From Saccharothrix obliqua (GTDB lineage Bacteria > Actinomycetota > Actinomycetes > Mycobacteriales > Pseudonocardiaceae), in contig NZ_JAHXGQ010000006.1 of NCBI RefSeq assembly GCF_019375475.1, forward strand, positions 424,194 through 488,193: a stretch of 64,000 nt of DNA, given 5' to 3'. Below, piece after piece: positions 31,846 to 40,934 of this stretch. The notes below the pieces were generated by a model that worked only from the letters and a program-made list of their open reading frames with translations, was not told the DNA's origin and made no database searches. The position numbers and the translations under genes were made by a program. Numbering within the stretch: position 1 is the first letter of the stretch; each line of letters opens with the position of its first letter.

Positions 31846-34587
31846 GTGGCTGGATCGACACGGACGAGGAAGACCAACGGGGGATCAGCGGGTGGCAATC
31901 GGCGGTTGGTGATCGTCGAGTCGCCCGCCAAGGCGCGCAAGATCGCGTCGTACCTCGGCAACGGCTTCGTCGTGGAGTCATCCAAGGGGCACATCCGCGA
32001 CCTGCCGCGCGGCGCGGCGGACGTGCCCGCCAAGTACAAGGGCCAGCCGTGGGCGCGGCTCGGCGTGGACGTCGACCACGACTTCGAACCGCTCTACGTC
32101 GTCACGCCGGACAAGAAGGCGACCGTCGCGGAGCTGAAGGAGCTGCTCAAGGACGTCGACGAGCTGTACCTGGCGACGGACGGCGACCGGGAGGGCGAGG
32201 CCATCGCCTGGCACCTGCTGGACACCCTGAAGCCGAAGGTCCCGGTCCGCCGGATGGTGTTCCACGAGATCACCGAGCCCGCGATCCGCGCCGCCGCGGC
32301 CAACCCGCGCGACCTGGACCAGGACCTGGTCGACGCGCAGGAGACCCGCCGCATCCTGGACCGCCTCTACGGCTACGAGGTCAGCCCCGTGCTGTGGAAG
32401 AAGGTCATGCCGAAGCTCTCGGCGGGCCGCGTGCAGTCCGTGGCGACCCGGATCGTGGTCGAGCGGGAACGCGAGCGGATGAAGTTCGTGACCGCCTCGT
32501 ACTGGGACGTGTCGGCGACCATGGACGCCGGCGCGGACGCCGCGCCCCGGACGTTCGGCGCGCGCCTGGTCGCGGTGGACGGCGTGCGGCTCGCCACGGG
32601 CCGCGACTTCGAGTCCACCGGTCGGCTCAAGGAGGGCGCGGAGGTGCGCGTCCTGGACGAGGCGCAGGCCCGCGCCATCGCCGACGGCCTGGCCAACGCC
32701 GCCATGACGGTCTCCTCGGTGGAGGAGAAGCCGTACACGCGCAAGCCGTACGCGCCGTTCATGACCTCGACGCTCCAGCAGGAGGCGGGCCGCAAGCTGC
32801 GGTTCTCCGCGGACCGCACCATGCGCACCGCGCAGAAGCTGTACGAGAACGGCTACATCACCTACATGCGCACCGACAGCACCACGCTGTCGGAGACGGC
32901 CATCAGCGCCGCCCGTGCGCAGGCCACCGAGCTGTACGGCGCGCAGTACGTCTCCAAGACGCCCCGCCAGTACAACCGGAAGGTGAAGAACGCCCAGGAG
33001 GCGCACGAGGCCATCCGGCCCGCCGGCGAGGTGTTCCGCACGCCCGGCCAGGTGGCGCGCGAGCTGGAGTCCGACGAGTTCAAGCTGTACGAGCTGGTCT
33101 GGCAGCGCACCATCGCGTCGCAGATGGCCGACGCGCGGGGCAACACGACCAGCGTCCGCGTCTCCGGCCGCACGACGGCGGGCGAGGACGTCACGTTCGC
33201 CGCGTCCGGTCGCACGATCACCTTCGCGGGCTTCCTGAAGGCGTACGTGGAGACGGTCGACTCGGAGGCGGGCGGCGAGTCCGACGACGCCGAGTCGCGC
33301 CTGCCGCAGCTCGTGCGCGACCAGGCGCTGACCGCGGCCGAGCTGTCCGCGGACGGCCACGCCACGTCGCCGCCGCCGCGCTTCACCGAGGCGAGCCTGA
33401 TCAAGACGATGGAGGAGCTGGGCATCGGCCGCCCGTCCACCTACGCGTCGATCATCAGCACCGTCCAGGACCGCGGCTACGTGTGGAAGAAGGGTTCCGC
33501 GCTGGTCCCGTCCTGGGTGGCGTTCGCCGTGGTGGGGCTGCTGGAGCGGCACTTCGGCCGGCTGGTGGACTACGACTTCACGGCCGCGCTGGAGGACGAG
33601 CTGGACGGCATCGCCGCCGGTCGCCAGGAGCGCACCACGTGGCTGTCCGGCTTCTACTTCGGCGGCAACGTGGGCCCGGAGTCGTCGGTGGGCCGGTCCG
33701 GCGGGTTGAAGAAGCTGGTCGGGTCGAGCGTCGAGCAGATCGACGCGCGCGAGGTGAACTCGATCCCGCTGTTCGTGGACCTGGAGGGCCGCACGGTCGT
33801 GGTCCGGGTCGGCCGGTACGGGCCGTACCTGGAGCGCGAGGTGGAGGGCCCGGACGGCGAGGTCACGTCGCAGCGCGCGAACCTGCCGGACGACCTGCCG
33901 CCGGACGAGCTGAACCGGGGCGTCGCGGAGAAGCTGTTCGCGACCCCACAGGAGGGCCGCACGCTGGGCACCGACCCGGTGACCGGTCACGAGATCGTGG
34001 CCAAGGAGGGCCGGTTCGGGCCGTACGTGACGGAGGTCCTGCCGGAGCCGCCGGACGGGAAGAAGGCGCCGAAGCCGCGCACCGGTTCGCTGTTCAAGTC
34101 GATGTCGCTGGACACGGTGACGTTGGACGACGCGTTGAAGCTGCTGTCGCTGCCACGCGTGGTGGGCGCGGACCCGGAGACCGGCGCGGAGATCACCGCG
34201 CAGAACGGCCGGTACGGGCCGTACCTGAAGAAGGGCACCGACTCGCGGTCGCTGACCAGCGAGGACCAGCTCTTCACGGTCACCCTGGACGAGGCGCTCA
34301 AGATCTACGCCGAGCCGAAGAAGCGTGGTCGGGCCGCCGCCGCGCCGCCGCTGAAGGAGCTGGGCGCGGACCCGGTGTCGGGCAAGCCGATGGTGGTGAA
34401 GGAAGGCCGGTTCGGGCCGTACGTGACCGACGGCGAGACCAACGCGTCGCTGCGCAAGTCCGACAGCGTCGAGGGGCTCAGCGACGAGCGGGCCGCCGAG
34501 CTGCTGGCGGAGAAGCGCGCGAAGGGCCCGACGACGAAGAAGAAGGCGCCGGCGCGCAAGAAGGCGCCCGCCAAGTCGAAGAGCTAG
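31846..34587 (+). CDS. topA: DNA topoisomerase I
   Basis: 913 aa from a GTG at 31846, placing about 18 residues before the RRLVIVESPAKARKI block as in homologues. Toprim acidic site (ELYLATDGDREGEA), nucleophile Tyr340 in GYITYMRTDS, IGRPSTYASII, then four C-terminal topoisomerase repeats (GRFGPYVT-type) instead of zinc fingers, and a lysine-rich tail (KKKAPARKKAP). This is the actinobacterial type IA enzyme that relaxes negative supercoils; the basic tail aids processivity. Essential in relatives. Confidence 0.97.
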   Translation: MAGSTRTRKTNGGSAGGNRRLVIVESPAKARKIASYLGNGFVVESSKGHIRDLPRGAADVPAKYKGQPWARLGVDVDHDFEPLYVVTPDKKATVAELKELLKDVDELYLATDGDREGEAIAWHLLDTLKPKVPVRRMVFHEITEPAIRAAAANPRDLDQDLVDAQETRRILDRLYGYEVSPVLWKKVMPKLSAGRVQSVATRIVVERERERMKFVTASYWDVSATMDAGADAAPRTFGARLVAVDGVRLATGRDFESTGRLKEGAEVRVLDEAQARAIADGLANAAMTVSSVEEKPYTRKPYAPFMTSTLQQEAGRKLRFSADRTMRTAQKLYENGYITYMRTDSTTLSETAISAARAQATELYGAQYVSKTPRQYNRKVKNAQEAHEAIRPAGEVFRTPGQVARELESDEFKLYELVWQRTIASQMADARGNTTSVRVSGRTTAGEDVTFAASGRTITFAGFLKAYVETVDSEAGGESDDAESRLPQLVRDQALTAAELSADGHATSPPPRFTEASLIKTMEELGIGRPSTYASIISTVQDRGYVWKKGSALVPSWVAFAVVGLLERHFGRLVDYDFTAALEDELDGIAAGRQERTTWLSGFYFGGNVGPESSVGRSGGLKKLVGSSVEQIDAREVNSIPLFVDLEGRTVVVRVGRYGPYLEREVEGPDGEVTSQRANLPDDLPPDELNRGVAEKLFATPQEGRTLGTDPVTGHEIVAKEGRFGPYVTEVLPEPPDGKKAPKPRTGSLFKSMSLDTVTLDDALKLLSLPRVVGADPETGAEITAQNGRYGPYLKKGTDSRSLTSEDQLFTVTLDEALKIYAEPKKRGRAAAAPPLKELGADPVSGKPMVVKEGRFGPYVTDGETNASLRKSDSVEGLSDERAAELLAEKRAKGPTTKKKAPARKKAPAKSKS

Positions 34588-34591
34588 TCGC

Positions 34592-34623
34592 GGTGGTGGC
34601 CGGCCCACGAGCCGGCCACCACC
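34592..34623 (+). terminator. Terminator after topA
   Basis: 13-bp perfect stem (34592-34604 with 34611-34623), 6-nt loop, directly after the stop codon. Confidence 0.8.
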
Positions 34624-34691
34624 CGAACGGCGGATGCGGCCGTGGCGTGGTCACCCCCCGGTTACCCTGTTTCCCTGCATGAACAGCGGGG

Positions 34692-36689
34692 GTGAGCACC
34701 ATCCGAGACGGCGGCACAGCGGCCTCGACCAGCCACCGGATTCGCAGCGTGTTGGCGATCCGGCCGTTCCGCAGGCTCTGGGGTGTCACCTATCTGTGCA
34801 GTGTGGGTGACTGGCTGTCACTGCTGGCGTTGACGGGCCTGGTGTCCCGGCTGACCCAGAGCTACCAGTGGGAGAGCTTCGCGCTCAGCCTGGTCGTGCT
34901 CACCCAGCTCCTGCCGGGCATCCTGTTCGCCCCGCTGGGCGGCGTCCTCGCGGACCGGTTCGACCGCCGCAAGATCATGGTGGTCTGCGACCTGCTGCGT
35001 GGCGGTCTGTTCATCTCGATCGCCCTGGTCGGCACGGCCTGGTGGCTGTTCATCGCGAACTTCCTGGTCGGCTGCTGCGCGATGCTGTGGATCCCGGCGA
35101 AGGACTCGGCCGTGCCGAACCTGCTGCGCCGCCCGGACCAGGTGGAGACCGCCAACCAGCTCGGCCTGGTGATGACCTACGGCCTCGCGGTGATCAGCGG
35201 CGCGGGCCTGTACTCGTTGATCTCCGGCATCCCCGGCTACCTCAACGTCCAGAACACCGACATCGAGTTCCGCATCGCCACCATCGCCGTGATGGTCAAC
35301 GGCGCGCTCTACGTGACGTCCGCGATCCTCGTCGCGGTGCGGATTCCCGAACTGTCCGGCCGCGCGACGCCGGTGAAGCGGGAGCAGGGCGAGGGCTTCT
35401 TCGCGATGCTGCGCGGCGGCCTGAAGTTCGCGGCCCGCACGCCGCTGGTGCGCGGCCTGGTCATCGGCATGGTCGGCGCGTTCGCCGCGGCCGGCGCGGT
35501 CATCGGCACCGCCAAGCTCTACGCGTTGTCCCTGCTCGGCGGCGACTCCACGTTCGGCCTGCTGTTCGTGGCCGTGTTCGCGGGCCTGGCGGTCGGCATG
35601 GCGACCGCGCCCCGGATGGCCCGCCGGCTGCCCTACGACCGGTTGTTCGGCGTCACCATCGTGCTCGCCGGCCTGAGCCTGATGGTGGTGGCCCTCGCGC
35701 CGCACCTGTGGATCGCGCTGACCGCCGTCGCGCTGGTCGGCGGGTGTGCCGGGATGGCGTTCCTGACCGGCCTGACCATCGTGGGGTCCAAGGTCGAGGA
35801 CGCCATGCGCGGCCGGACCGTGGCGTTGATCCAGTCGCTGCTCAAGGTGGTCCTGTTCGTCGCCTCCGGCACCGCGCCGCTGCTGGTCAGCCTGGTGCAG
35901 CAGCGGGACGTGGAGCTGTTCGGGCACGTCATGCAGGTCGACGGCACCCGGCCGGTGCTGTTCGGCGCGGCCGTCATCGCGGTGCTGCTCGGGCTCATCG
36001 CCTACCGGCAGATGGACGACCGGCGGGCCGAGCCGATCCTGTCCGACCTGCTGCGGGTGCTGCGCGGGCGCACCCGCTCCGGCGCCGGCGTGCTGATCGC
36101 CGTCGAGGGGGAGAGCCGGGTCGACACGGCGGCGCAGGCGCGGCGGCTCGCGGCGGCGTTGCGCGAGGCGGGCCACGAGGTGCTGCTCGCGTCCGACCCG
36201 GACCTGGACGAGCAGCGGTTGCGCAGCCTGCTGTCCACCGCCGACCTGGCGGGCGTGCGGGCGCACGCCCTGGTCGCCGCTGCGGTGCGGGCGGACGTCG
36301 TGGAACGCGCCGTGCGGCCCGCGCTGGACAACGGCTCGGTGGTGGTGATGGAGCGGTACGTGGACAGCCCGCTGGCCCACTTCAGCGCGGCGGGCAGCGT
36401 GGAACCACGCGAGGTGGAGGGCCTGGTCGACTGGGCCACCGGGCGGCTGCGCCCGGACGTGACGGTGCTGCTGGACCGGTCGCCGTCGGACGGCCGCGCC
36501 CCCGTGGACGCCGTCGAGCACAACTGGCGGGTGCAGCGGCTGCTGACCGAGATGGCCGCCGCCGACCCGGGCCGGTACGTCGTCGTGGACGGCGACGGCA
36601 CCGTGGACGAGGTGGCCGAGCGGGTGCGCTCGATGGTGGTGCCGCTGCTGACGCGGACGGCGGCGGAGCGGTCGCCGGAGCTTCGGTAG
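34692..36689 (+). CDS. MFS transporter fused to a thymidylate-kinase-like domain
   Basis: 665 aa. Residues 20-450 form a 12-helix major-facilitator transporter (motif A-like GGVLADRFDRRK). Residues 463-650 align with thymidylate kinase (VLIAVEG, ERYVDSPLAHF, VTVLLDRSP), but the P-loop is gone: the usual G-x-x-G-x-G-K-S/T is replaced by GESRVDTA. So the kinase half is probably inactive here, unlike the active tmk fusions of other actinobacteria. Located between topA and the delta' gene, the normal place of tmk. Another tmk must exist elsewhere in the genome. Confidence 0.85.
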   Translation: MSTIRDGGTAASTSHRIRSVLAIRPFRRLWGVTYLCSVGDWLSLLALTGLVSRLTQSYQWESFALSLVVLTQLLPGILFAPLGGVLADRFDRRKIMVVCDLLRGGLFISIALVGTAWWLFIANFLVGCCAMLWIPAKDSAVPNLLRRPDQVETANQLGLVMTYGLAVISGAGLYSLISGIPGYLNVQNTDIEFRIATIAVMVNGALYVTSAILVAVRIPELSGRATPVKREQGEGFFAMLRGGLKFAARTPLVRGLVIGMVGAFAAAGAVIGTAKLYALSLLGGDSTFGLLFVAVFAGLAVGMATAPRMARRLPYDRLFGVTIVLAGLSLMVVALAPHLWIALTAVALVGGCAGMAFLTGLTIVGSKVEDAMRGRTVALIQSLLKVVLFVASGTAPLLVSLVQQRDVELFGHVMQVDGTRPVLFGAAVIAVLLGLIAYRQMDDRRAEPILSDLLRVLRGRTRSGAGVLIAVEGESRVDTAAQARRLAAALREAGHEVLLASDPDLDEQRLRSLLSTADLAGVRAHALVAAAVRADVVERAVRPALDNGSVVVMERYVDSPLAHFSAAGSVEPREVEGLVDWATGRLRPDVTVLLDRSPSDGRAPVDAVEHNWRVQRLLTEMAAADPGRYVVVDGDGTVDEVAERVRSMVVPLLTRTAAERSPELR

Positions 36690-36700
36690 GTTTGGCGACC

Positions 36701-37903
36701 GTGGCCGGGAACGGGGTGTGGAGCGAGGTCGTCGGGCAGCCCGACGCGGTCGCGGTGCTGAGCGCCGCCGCCGAGGCCGCCGCGTCGATCGTGGCGGGCG
36801 GGACACCCGCGCCGGGTGCGATGACCCACGCCTGGCTGTTCACCGGGCCGCCCGGTTCGGGGCGCACCGGCGCGGCGCGGGCGTTCGCGGCGGCGTTGCA
36901 GTGCGTGGCCACCGACGACCGGCCCGGCTGCGGCGCGTGCCCCGGCTGCCACACGGCGTTGGCCGGCACGCACGCCGACGTGCGCGTGGTCGCGCCCGAG
37001 GGGCTGTCCATCCCGGTCGCCGAGATGCGGGCGCTGGTGCAGGTCTCGGCCCGGCGGCCGACGTCCGGGCGCTGGCAGGTGGTGATCATCGCCGACGCCG
37101 ACCGGTTGACCGAGGGCGCGGCGAACGCGTTGCTCAAGGCCGTGGAGGAGCCGCCGGAGCGGACCGTGTTCCTGCTCTGCGCGCCGTCCGACCACCCCGA
37201 CGACGTGTCGGTGACCATCCGCTCCCGGTGCCGCGTCGTGCCGCTGGGCACGCCGCGGCCGGACGCGATCGCGACGGCTCTCGTGGACGAGGGCGTGCCC
37301 GCCGAGCGGGCGGCGTGGGCGGCGTCGGTGTCCGGCGGGCACGTGGGCCGCGCGCGGCGGCTCGCGACCGACGAGTCGGTGCGCGCGCGTCGCGAGTCGG
37401 TGCTGCGCATCCCGCTCGCCCTGCGCCGCCCGGCGGACATCTTCACCTGCGCGGACAGCCTGGTGCAGGCCGCCGAGGCGGACGCGTCGACCGCCAACGA
37501 GGCGCGGGACGAGGCCGAGCGGCAGGCCCTGGAGACCGCCATGGGCGCGGGCGGCACCGGCAAGGGCACGGCGGCGGCCACCCGCGGCGCGAAGGGCGCG
37601 TTGAAGGACCTGGAGAAGCGGCAGAAGTCGCGGGCCACCCGGACCCAGCGCGATTCGCTGGACCAGGCGCTGGTGGACCTGGCCGCGTTCTACCGCGACG
37701 TGCTGGTCACGGCGACCGGCGCGCGGGCCGCGTTGAACCACCCGGACCGGGCGGCGGACAGCCGCGCCGCCGCCGACGCGTGGCCGCCCGAGTCGGTGCT
37801 GCGCCGGCTGGAGGCCGTGCTGGCGTGCCGGGACGCGCTGGAGCTGAACGTGAAGCCGCGCATCGCCGTCGAGGCGATGCTGACCTCGCTCCACCGCGGC
37901 TGA
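36701..37903 (+). CDS. DNA polymerase III delta' subunit
   Basis: 400 aa from a GTG; the much longer open frame upstream is the shadow of the MFS gene. AAA+ clamp-loader fold: VVGQPDAVAVL at the start, Walker A-like GPPGSGRT with arginine instead of lysine, zinc cysteines CGACPGC, ADRLTEGAANALLKAVEEPP, and SRCR sensor. Delta' is a non-hydrolysing member in many species, so the lost lysine is not surprising. C-terminal collar domain at about 250-400. Rv3644c homologue. Acts in the replisome to load the beta clamp. Confidence 0.92.
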   Translation: MAGNGVWSEVVGQPDAVAVLSAAAEAAASIVAGGTPAPGAMTHAWLFTGPPGSGRTGAARAFAAALQCVATDDRPGCGACPGCHTALAGTHADVRVVAPEGLSIPVAEMRALVQVSARRPTSGRWQVVIIADADRLTEGAANALLKAVEEPPERTVFLLCAPSDHPDDVSVTIRSRCRVVPLGTPRPDAIATALVDEGVPAERAAWAASVSGGHVGRARRLATDESVRARRESVLRIPLALRRPADIFTCADSLVQAAEADASTANEARDEAERQALETAMGAGGTGKGTAAATRGAKGALKDLEKRQKSRATRTQRDSLDQALVDLAAFYRDVLVTATGARAALNHPDRAADSRAAADAWPPESVLRRLEAVLACRDALELNVKPRIAVEAMLTSLHRG

Positions 37904-37909
37904 CCCGGC

Positions 37910-39412
37910 TCACCCCGGCCGCCGCGCCGGCACCGCCGCGACCACGACCACGCCGAGCAGCAGCAACGCCGTGCCGGTCCAGAAGATCGGGACGGTCCGG
38001 TAGCCGGCCCCGGTGTGCGCGAGCTGCCGCGGCGCGCCCGCGGGCGGGGCGGCCTGCCCGCCGCGGGGCGCCGGTGGCGGTGCGCACACCGCCCCGCCGG
38101 TCGGGGCGGCCGCGCGGACGACCTGCTCACCCAGGGACACCTGCGCCAGTGCCGACGGCAGGTTCGGCAGACCGAGGGCCTCGGTCGGGAGCAGCTGGAG
38201 GTCGAGCAGCCGCGCGGTCGCCCCGAGCATGAACCCGTTGATCACGGGTCCGCCTGGTTGGAGCGGGCCGTTGATGACGGCGGTCTTCTCGGTGAGCTGC
38301 GCGGCCTGGAGGCGCAGCACGCCGATGTCGAGCTTGCGGTCCGCCGGCGTGCCGCCGACCACCGGCACCGCCCGGTCGTCGAGGGGCAGGCCGATCGGGA
38401 GGTCCAGCACGGGGTGCGCGGCGTCCAGCGCGCCCAGTTCGCGGTCGCCACGCGCCACCCGCAGCACGGGCGCGGTGTAGGTGATCTCCGACGTGCTCTC
38501 GTCGCCGGTGGACAGGGCGGTCAGCGTGGGCGGGCTGACGACGTCGACCCGGATCTCCGCCGGCGTGCCCGCGAGCAGGCGCACGCTCGTCGCCTGGAGC
38601 GTGGAGGTCGAGCGCACCGCCTTGTTCGGGCTGCCCGGCAGGTCCACCAGCTCGACGGTGGAGCGCGCGGCGAGGGTGTCCGGGAGGCTCAGCAGCGAGC
38701 CCCGCGCGCCGGTGTCGGGCGAGCCGGACAGCAGGCCGCCGAGCAGGCTGAGCGGGCCGGGCAGGTGCTTGAGGTCGGCCGGCGACTGCTCGGCCACGCC
38801 GGTCAGGTCGGACGTGCTCGGCAGCGTCGGGATGGCGTTGAGGGCCGACAGGCTCGCGACGGACGTCCGGGCGTCCGCGATCGGTCGCACGCACGGGCCG
38901 AGCCGGTCGTCCCAGCGCGCGTGCGTGCTGCCGTTGAGCAGGCCCACGCGGAGCAACGCGTCGAGCGGCGTCGGCGGCGGTGCGAGCACGCCCGTGAGGG
39001 GTTCGGCGTTGTCCGGGGACGCGGTCTGCGCCAGCGTGCCGGGCGTCTGCGGCGACCGGCCGCGGACGGCGAAGCCGAGCGGCGACGCCTGGGCGACGGC
39101 TCGTTCGTAGGAGAGGAACGCCTCGGTGTTGGCCTGGGCGTTGGCGAGCCCGACGCCGATCTCCGCGGTGGCCTGGTCGGGTCCGCCCAGGCCCGGGAGG
39201 GTCGTGTTGACGGGTGTCGAGCCGGGCGCGAGCCGCACCACGGCCAGCCCGGTGCCCGCGTCGGCGATCACGTGGGTGGTCGGCGGGGTACCGGAGACCG
39301 GCGGCTGGTTCGGGTCGCGCGGGCCGGGTACCGGCGTGGTCGGCTGGGCCAGGGCGGGCGCGGCGCACAGCGCCACCAGCACGGCGGCGGCGGGCAGGGC
39401 CATGAGGCGCAT
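37910..39412 (-). CDS. Secreted sortase-anchored protein (LAXTG type), function unknown
   Basis: 500 aa. Sec signal peptide (1-22, ending in ALA), a large extracellular region with no repeats I recognise, a proline/alanine-rich stalk, then LAHTG at 464-468, a hydrophobic helix and ARRPG at the end. LAXTG is the sorting signal recognised by class E sortases of high-GC actinobacteria, which couple it to the peptidoglycan. No sortase gene lies in the window. Convergent with the delta' gene. It faces tRNA-Thr divergently. Confidence 0.8.
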   Translation of the reverse strand: MRLMALPAAAVLVALCAAPALAQPTTPVPGPRDPNQPPVSGTPPTTHVIADAGTGLAVVRLAPGSTPVNTTLPGLGGPDQATAEIGVGLANAQANTEAFLSYERAVAQASPLGFAVRGRSPQTPGTLAQTASPDNAEPLTGVLAPPPTPLDALLRVGLLNGSTHARWDDRLGPCVRPIADARTSVASLSALNAIPTLPSTSDLTGVAEQSPADLKHLPGPLSLLGGLLSGSPDTGARGSLLSLPDTLAARSTVELVDLPGSPNKAVRSTSTLQATSVRLLAGTPAEIRVDVVSPPTLTALSTGDESTSEITYTAPVLRVARGDRELGALDAAHPVLDLPIGLPLDDRAVPVVGGTPADRKLDIGVLRLQAAQLTEKTAVINGPLQPGGPVINGFMLGATARLLDLQLLPTEALGLPNLPSALAQVSLGEQVVRAAAPTGGAVCAPPPAPRGGQAAPPAGAPRQLAHTGAGYRTVPIFWTGTALLLLGVVVVAAVPARRPG

Positions 39413-39498
39413 CCGGACCTCCCGTCCGTGACGACGTGAGCGGCGTCACGTACGGCCCAACGACGGGACCCCCTGGTGGGTGACGCCCGGGGCTGGGC

Positions 39499-39504
39499 TA
39501 TAGT
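39499..39504 (+). promoter_or_regulatory. -10 box of the tRNA-Thr promoter
   Basis: TATAGT, 11 nt before the first base of the tRNA. The -35 region is not clear. Confidence 0.6.
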
Positions 39505-39515
39505 TGTCCCGTCTC

Positions 39516-39589
39516 GCCGCCTTAGCTCAGTCGGCCAGAGCGGCTCACTCGTAATGAGCAGGTCATCGGTTCGATTCCGATAGGCGGCT
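39516..39589 (+). tRNA. tRNA-Thr (anticodon CGT)
   Basis: 74 nt cloverleaf: acceptor GCCGCCT pairs with AGGCGGC, D stem GCTC/GAGC, anticodon stem GCTCA/TGAGC with loop CTCGTAA (anticodon CGT, reads ACG), T stem ATCGG/CCGAT with TTCGATT loop, discriminator T. CCA is not encoded. Followed by a good intrinsic terminator. Confidence 0.97.
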
Positions 39590-39599
39590 CGGTGAGATG

Positions 39600-39634
39600 A
39601 AGGACCAGGTCTTCCGGCCTGGTCCTTTCTTTTT
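39600..39634 (+). terminator. Intrinsic terminator after tRNA-Thr
   Basis: 10-bp stem (39600-39609 with 39618-39627), 8-nt loop, followed by TCTTTTT: one of the few classical T-run terminators in the window. Confidence 0.9.
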
Positions 39635-39786
39635 CCCGGGTCGGTGGCACGCGCGCGGCCTCCCGCGGGGCGGGATGGTCGGCCGGTTGGGTGTTGCGTG
39701 GCTGGCGTTGGTCCATCAGGGTGACGTTGCGCCCGTTGGCGTCAGGCTTCGTTCACCCTGTCGTTGCCACCGCGGAGGTGATGACC

Positions 39787-39933
39787 ATGGTCCCGACCAT
39801 CCTGCTCACGGTGCTGGCGCTGCCGTTCGTCGTGCTGGCCGCGCGGGTCGGCAGGCGGCGGTGGGCTCGGCGGTGCGAGGCGGCCCGGGTGCGGGCCGAG
39901 GTGGTGTTCCACCACCGGCTCACGCGCTCCTGA
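39787..39933 (+). CDS. Small single-pass membrane protein, hypothetical
   Basis: 48 aa from ATG 39787 with GGAGG 8 nt upstream (39774-39778). One hydrophobic segment (ILLTVLALPFVVLAA), then a basic cytoplasmic tail rich in arginine. No family recognised; short positively charged tail-in membrane proteins like this are frequent in actinomycetes. Overlaps the convergent LLM gene end by 14 nt. Confidence 0.45.
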   Translation: MVPTILLTVLALPFVVLAARVGRRRWARRCEAARVRAEVVFHHRLTRS

Positions 39934-40852
39934 GCACCCTGGTCACCACGTCGCCGTACCGGCGGTCCAGTTCGGCACCGACGTCGGCCGGGTCGCACAC
40001 CACGGCGAACGCGTGCAGCACCTCGTCGTCGACCGCGGCGGCCATGTCGTCCCACCGGCCGCGCCTGGACAGGCGGTGCAGCTCGTCGTGCAGGTCGCCC
40101 CAGCCGTGCAGGTCGAGCACCTTCCGGTAGGCGGGCGTCGAACCGTAGAACGCGATCTGCCGCCGCACCTCCGCGACGCCCGCCTCGTCCGTCGCGATCA
40201 ACGACGGGCCGCTGATCTCCAGCCCCGCCAACGGCTTGCCCGCCTTCTCCCGCCCGCGCGCCAGGGCGGGCAGCGTCACCTCGCGCAGGTACCGGTCGGT
40301 GGTGAAGCTGTGGCACAGGAACCCGTCGGCCACCTCGCCCGCGACCTCCGTCATCAGCTCGCCGACCCCGGCCAGCCACACGGCCGGCGGCCCGAACGGG
40401 TTGGGGCCGGGGTCGAAGAACGGCGTCATCAGCGTGTGCGTGGAGAACTCGCCCCGGAACCGCAGCCGCTCACCGGTCTCCCACGCGTGCCAGATCGCGC
40501 GCAGCGCCAGCACGAACTCGCGCATCCGCGCGGCGGGCCGCGACCAGGGCATCCCGAACCGCTTGGTGATGTGCGGCTCCACCTGCGAGCCGAGGCCGAG
40601 GTGGAACCGGCCGCCGGAGAGCAGTTGCAGGTCGTTGGCCTGCACGGCGGTGCTCATCGGGTTGCGCGCGAACGCGACGGCGATGGCGGTGCCGACCTCC
40701 AGCCCCGTGCCGGCCACCCGCGCCAGGCCCACGAACGGGTCGTGCCTGGTCTCGGCCAGCCAGAAGCCGGTGTGCCCGGTCGCCTCGGCGTGCCGGGCGG
40801 CGTCCACGACGGTCCGCGGGTCGTAGTTGATCTCCAGGCGGTCGACCTTCAC
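39920..40852 (-). CDS. LLM-class F420-dependent oxidoreductase
   Basis: 310 aa from a GTG at 40852. Luciferase-like TIM barrel: GFWLAETRHDPF near the N-terminus, GTAIAVAFARNP, LSGGRFHLGLGSQVEPH, and PPAVWLAGVG. The family (F420-dependent, actinobacterial) reduces or oxidises unknown small molecules with F420 as hydride carrier. Divergent from the L11-like gene with only 82 nt between starts. Substrate unknown. Confidence 0.85.
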   Translation of the reverse strand: MKVDRLEINYDPRTVVDAARHAEATGHTGFWLAETRHDPFVGLARVAGTGLEVGTAIAVAFARNPMSTAVQANDLQLLSGGRFHLGLGSQVEPHITKRFGMPWSRPAARMREFVLALRAIWHAWETGERLRFRGEFSTHTLMTPFFDPGPNPFGPPAVWLAGVGELMTEVAGEVADGFLCHSFTTDRYLREVTLPALARGREKAGKPLAGLEISGPSLIATDEAGVAEVRRQIAFYGSTPAYRKVLDLHGWGDLHDELHRLSRRGRWDDMAAAVDDEVLHAFAVVCDPADVGAELDRRYGDVVTRVLRSA

Positions 40853-40934
40853 CCGGTGGAACCTACGGCTCGCGCCGTGCCGCCGTGAAATCGGAGTTGA
40901 GTCTGCCGCGACGTCAATTCCTAGCGTCGCCCGC

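Noticed and set aside
34868..36700. Long plus-strand frame joined to delta' as a fusion protein
   Set aside because: It is a shadow of the MFS gene in another frame; the delta' homology begins just after the GTG at 36701.
36701..37903. Lost lysine in the delta' Walker A as a defect
   Set aside because: Delta' is commonly ATPase-inactive, so the arginine is within family variation.
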